From DASUZB01 sp035535495 (lineage in GTDB: Bacteria; Actinomycetota; CALGFH01): a DNA stretch of 15,027 nucleotides. Shown here in pieces: positions 14,611-15,027 of this stretch. Within the stretch, counting starts at the first letter, position 1. Every line of letters starts with the position of its first letter. The notes beneath the pieces are model-generated. The model was not told the DNA's origin. It searched no databases and was given only the letters and a program-made list of their open reading frames with translations. The translations under genes and the position numbers were made by a program. The stretch spans positions 1 through 15,027 of the forward strand of contig DATLQA010000117.1 in NCBI GenBank assembly GCA_035535495.1, read 5' to 3'.

Positions 14611-14911
14611 CGCGCAACGGGTCGGCCGCGCTGGAGGGATATCATCGGCGAATGTAGGATGCTGGGCACCGCCTGGCAACGCCCACGAGAGATGAACGCA
14701 TACCAATGCGCCGATTGAACGCATAACTGTAGCGGCTACGGTCGGACACGACCTGGGGAAAGGGCGGTCCGCACAGCGGTTACCGGCGCTTAGCTGATAA
14801 GGATGCGCTCTCGTCGGCTCCGGACTTGGACGCCTGCCGTAGGACACCTTCCGGGGCGCCGCGCCGATCCTTGGGCATGTAGGCAGACGGCTGGGCACGT
14901 TGCCGCTGGGC
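14611..14911. other. Intergenic stretch beside integrase end
   Basis: About 300 nt with no supported gene. It contains a 10-bp direct repeat TGAACGCATA and, at 14794-14805, CTGATAAGGATG, which equals the anticodon loop and 3' stem of tRNA-Ile(GAT) as I remember it, without the rest of a tRNA around it. Confidence 0.4.
14693..14725. repeat. 10-bp direct repeat TGAACGCATA, 23-bp period
   Basis: Perfect copies at 14693-14702 and 14716-14725, with a short inverted repeat CGCAT-ACCA-ATGCG at 14697-14710 between them. They lie about 190 nt past the stop of the recombinase gene, where arm-type integrase sites or att sequences can occur. Confidence 0.4.
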
Positions 14912-15027
14912 CTATAGCCGGTCGGCCGGGGACAAGCGGGCATGGCTGGCCCTGGCACGCTCCACAGCCGTGGCCTTGGTATAGCGGTCGATCATCGTTC
15001 GCGACTTCCAGCCAGCCACCAGCATCA
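14912..15027 (-). CDS. Tyrosine recombinase (integrase), C-terminal end only
   Basis: The last 37 codons of a gene that continues past the right window edge. The text AGWKSRTMIDRYTKAT followed by VERARASHARLSPADRL matches the C-terminus of actinobacterial phage-type integrases. The Tyr in MIDRYTK is the expected catalytic nucleophile, and the downstream basic helix is usual. The stop is TAG 14914-14912. The catalytic Arg and His boxes lie outside the window. It is probably a separate mobile element from the one implied by the tRNA-Ile scar at 856-900. Confidence 0.75.
   Translation of the reverse strand, partial: MLVAGWKSRTMIDRYTKATAVERARASHARLSPADRL

Overview
The window is very GC-rich (about 70% by eye), uses GTG starts freely behind strong GGAGG-type ribosome binding sites, and carries protein families typical of Actinomycetota: a LAL-type LuxR regulator, MacB-type exporters with peptidoglycan-binding adaptors, and conserved actinobacterial lipoproteins. 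It is probably chromosomal DNA of an actinobacterium. The genus cannot be named from the sequence.

Left edge (1-900): the C-terminal part of an IS110-family transposase, then the 3' part of a tRNA-Ile(GAT) gene without its 5' half. This looks like the distal attachment scar of an integrated element lying to the left. Positions 901-1419 hold no convincing gene beyond a weak 51-codon ORF. A conserved actinobacterial lipoprotein gene (1420-1962, +) follows and converges on the next block.

Central block A (4811 to 1994, minus strand) is the most interesting part. It is a tight six-gene operon: a dimeric alpha/beta-barrel-like protein, a MauE/DoxX-type redox membrane protein, a MauD-like membrane-anchored thioredoxin, a 53-aa small membrane protein, a six-helix membrane protein, and a Tat-exported peptide with 16 cysteines in about 70 mature residues. 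In methylamine dehydrogenase clusters, MauD, MauE and MauF help mature the disulfide-rich, Tat-exported light chain. Here the same kind of machinery sits with a much smaller Cys-rich product and no dehydrogenase large subunit, so the operon may make a different disulfide-dense exported peptide.

Central block B (10492 to 4973, minus strand) is a coupled operon: two lipoproteins, a MacA/HlyD-like adaptor with a peptidoglycan-binding domain, a MacB-type ATPase, a MacB/FtsX permease, and a NarL-type regulator with a degenerate receiver domain. It lies directly upstream of block A on the same strand. Above it is a small secreted SH3-like protein (10558-10875, -), separated from block B by a 12-bp hairpin.

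Divergent from these is a 925-aa LAL regulator (11120-13897, +). The intergenic region between it and the SH3 gene holds a perfect 17-bp inverted repeat whose centre closely matches the operator I recall for PimM-type LuxR regulators. An imperfect copy lies just after the regulator gene, in front of a 50-aa small gene (13964-14116). I infer that the LAL protein may control its immediate neighbours.

Right edge (14117-15027): a decayed SulP permease pseudogene, a stretch with a 10-bp direct repeat, and the last 37 codons of a tyrosine recombinase. The two clusters are therefore flanked on both sides by mobile-element remnants.
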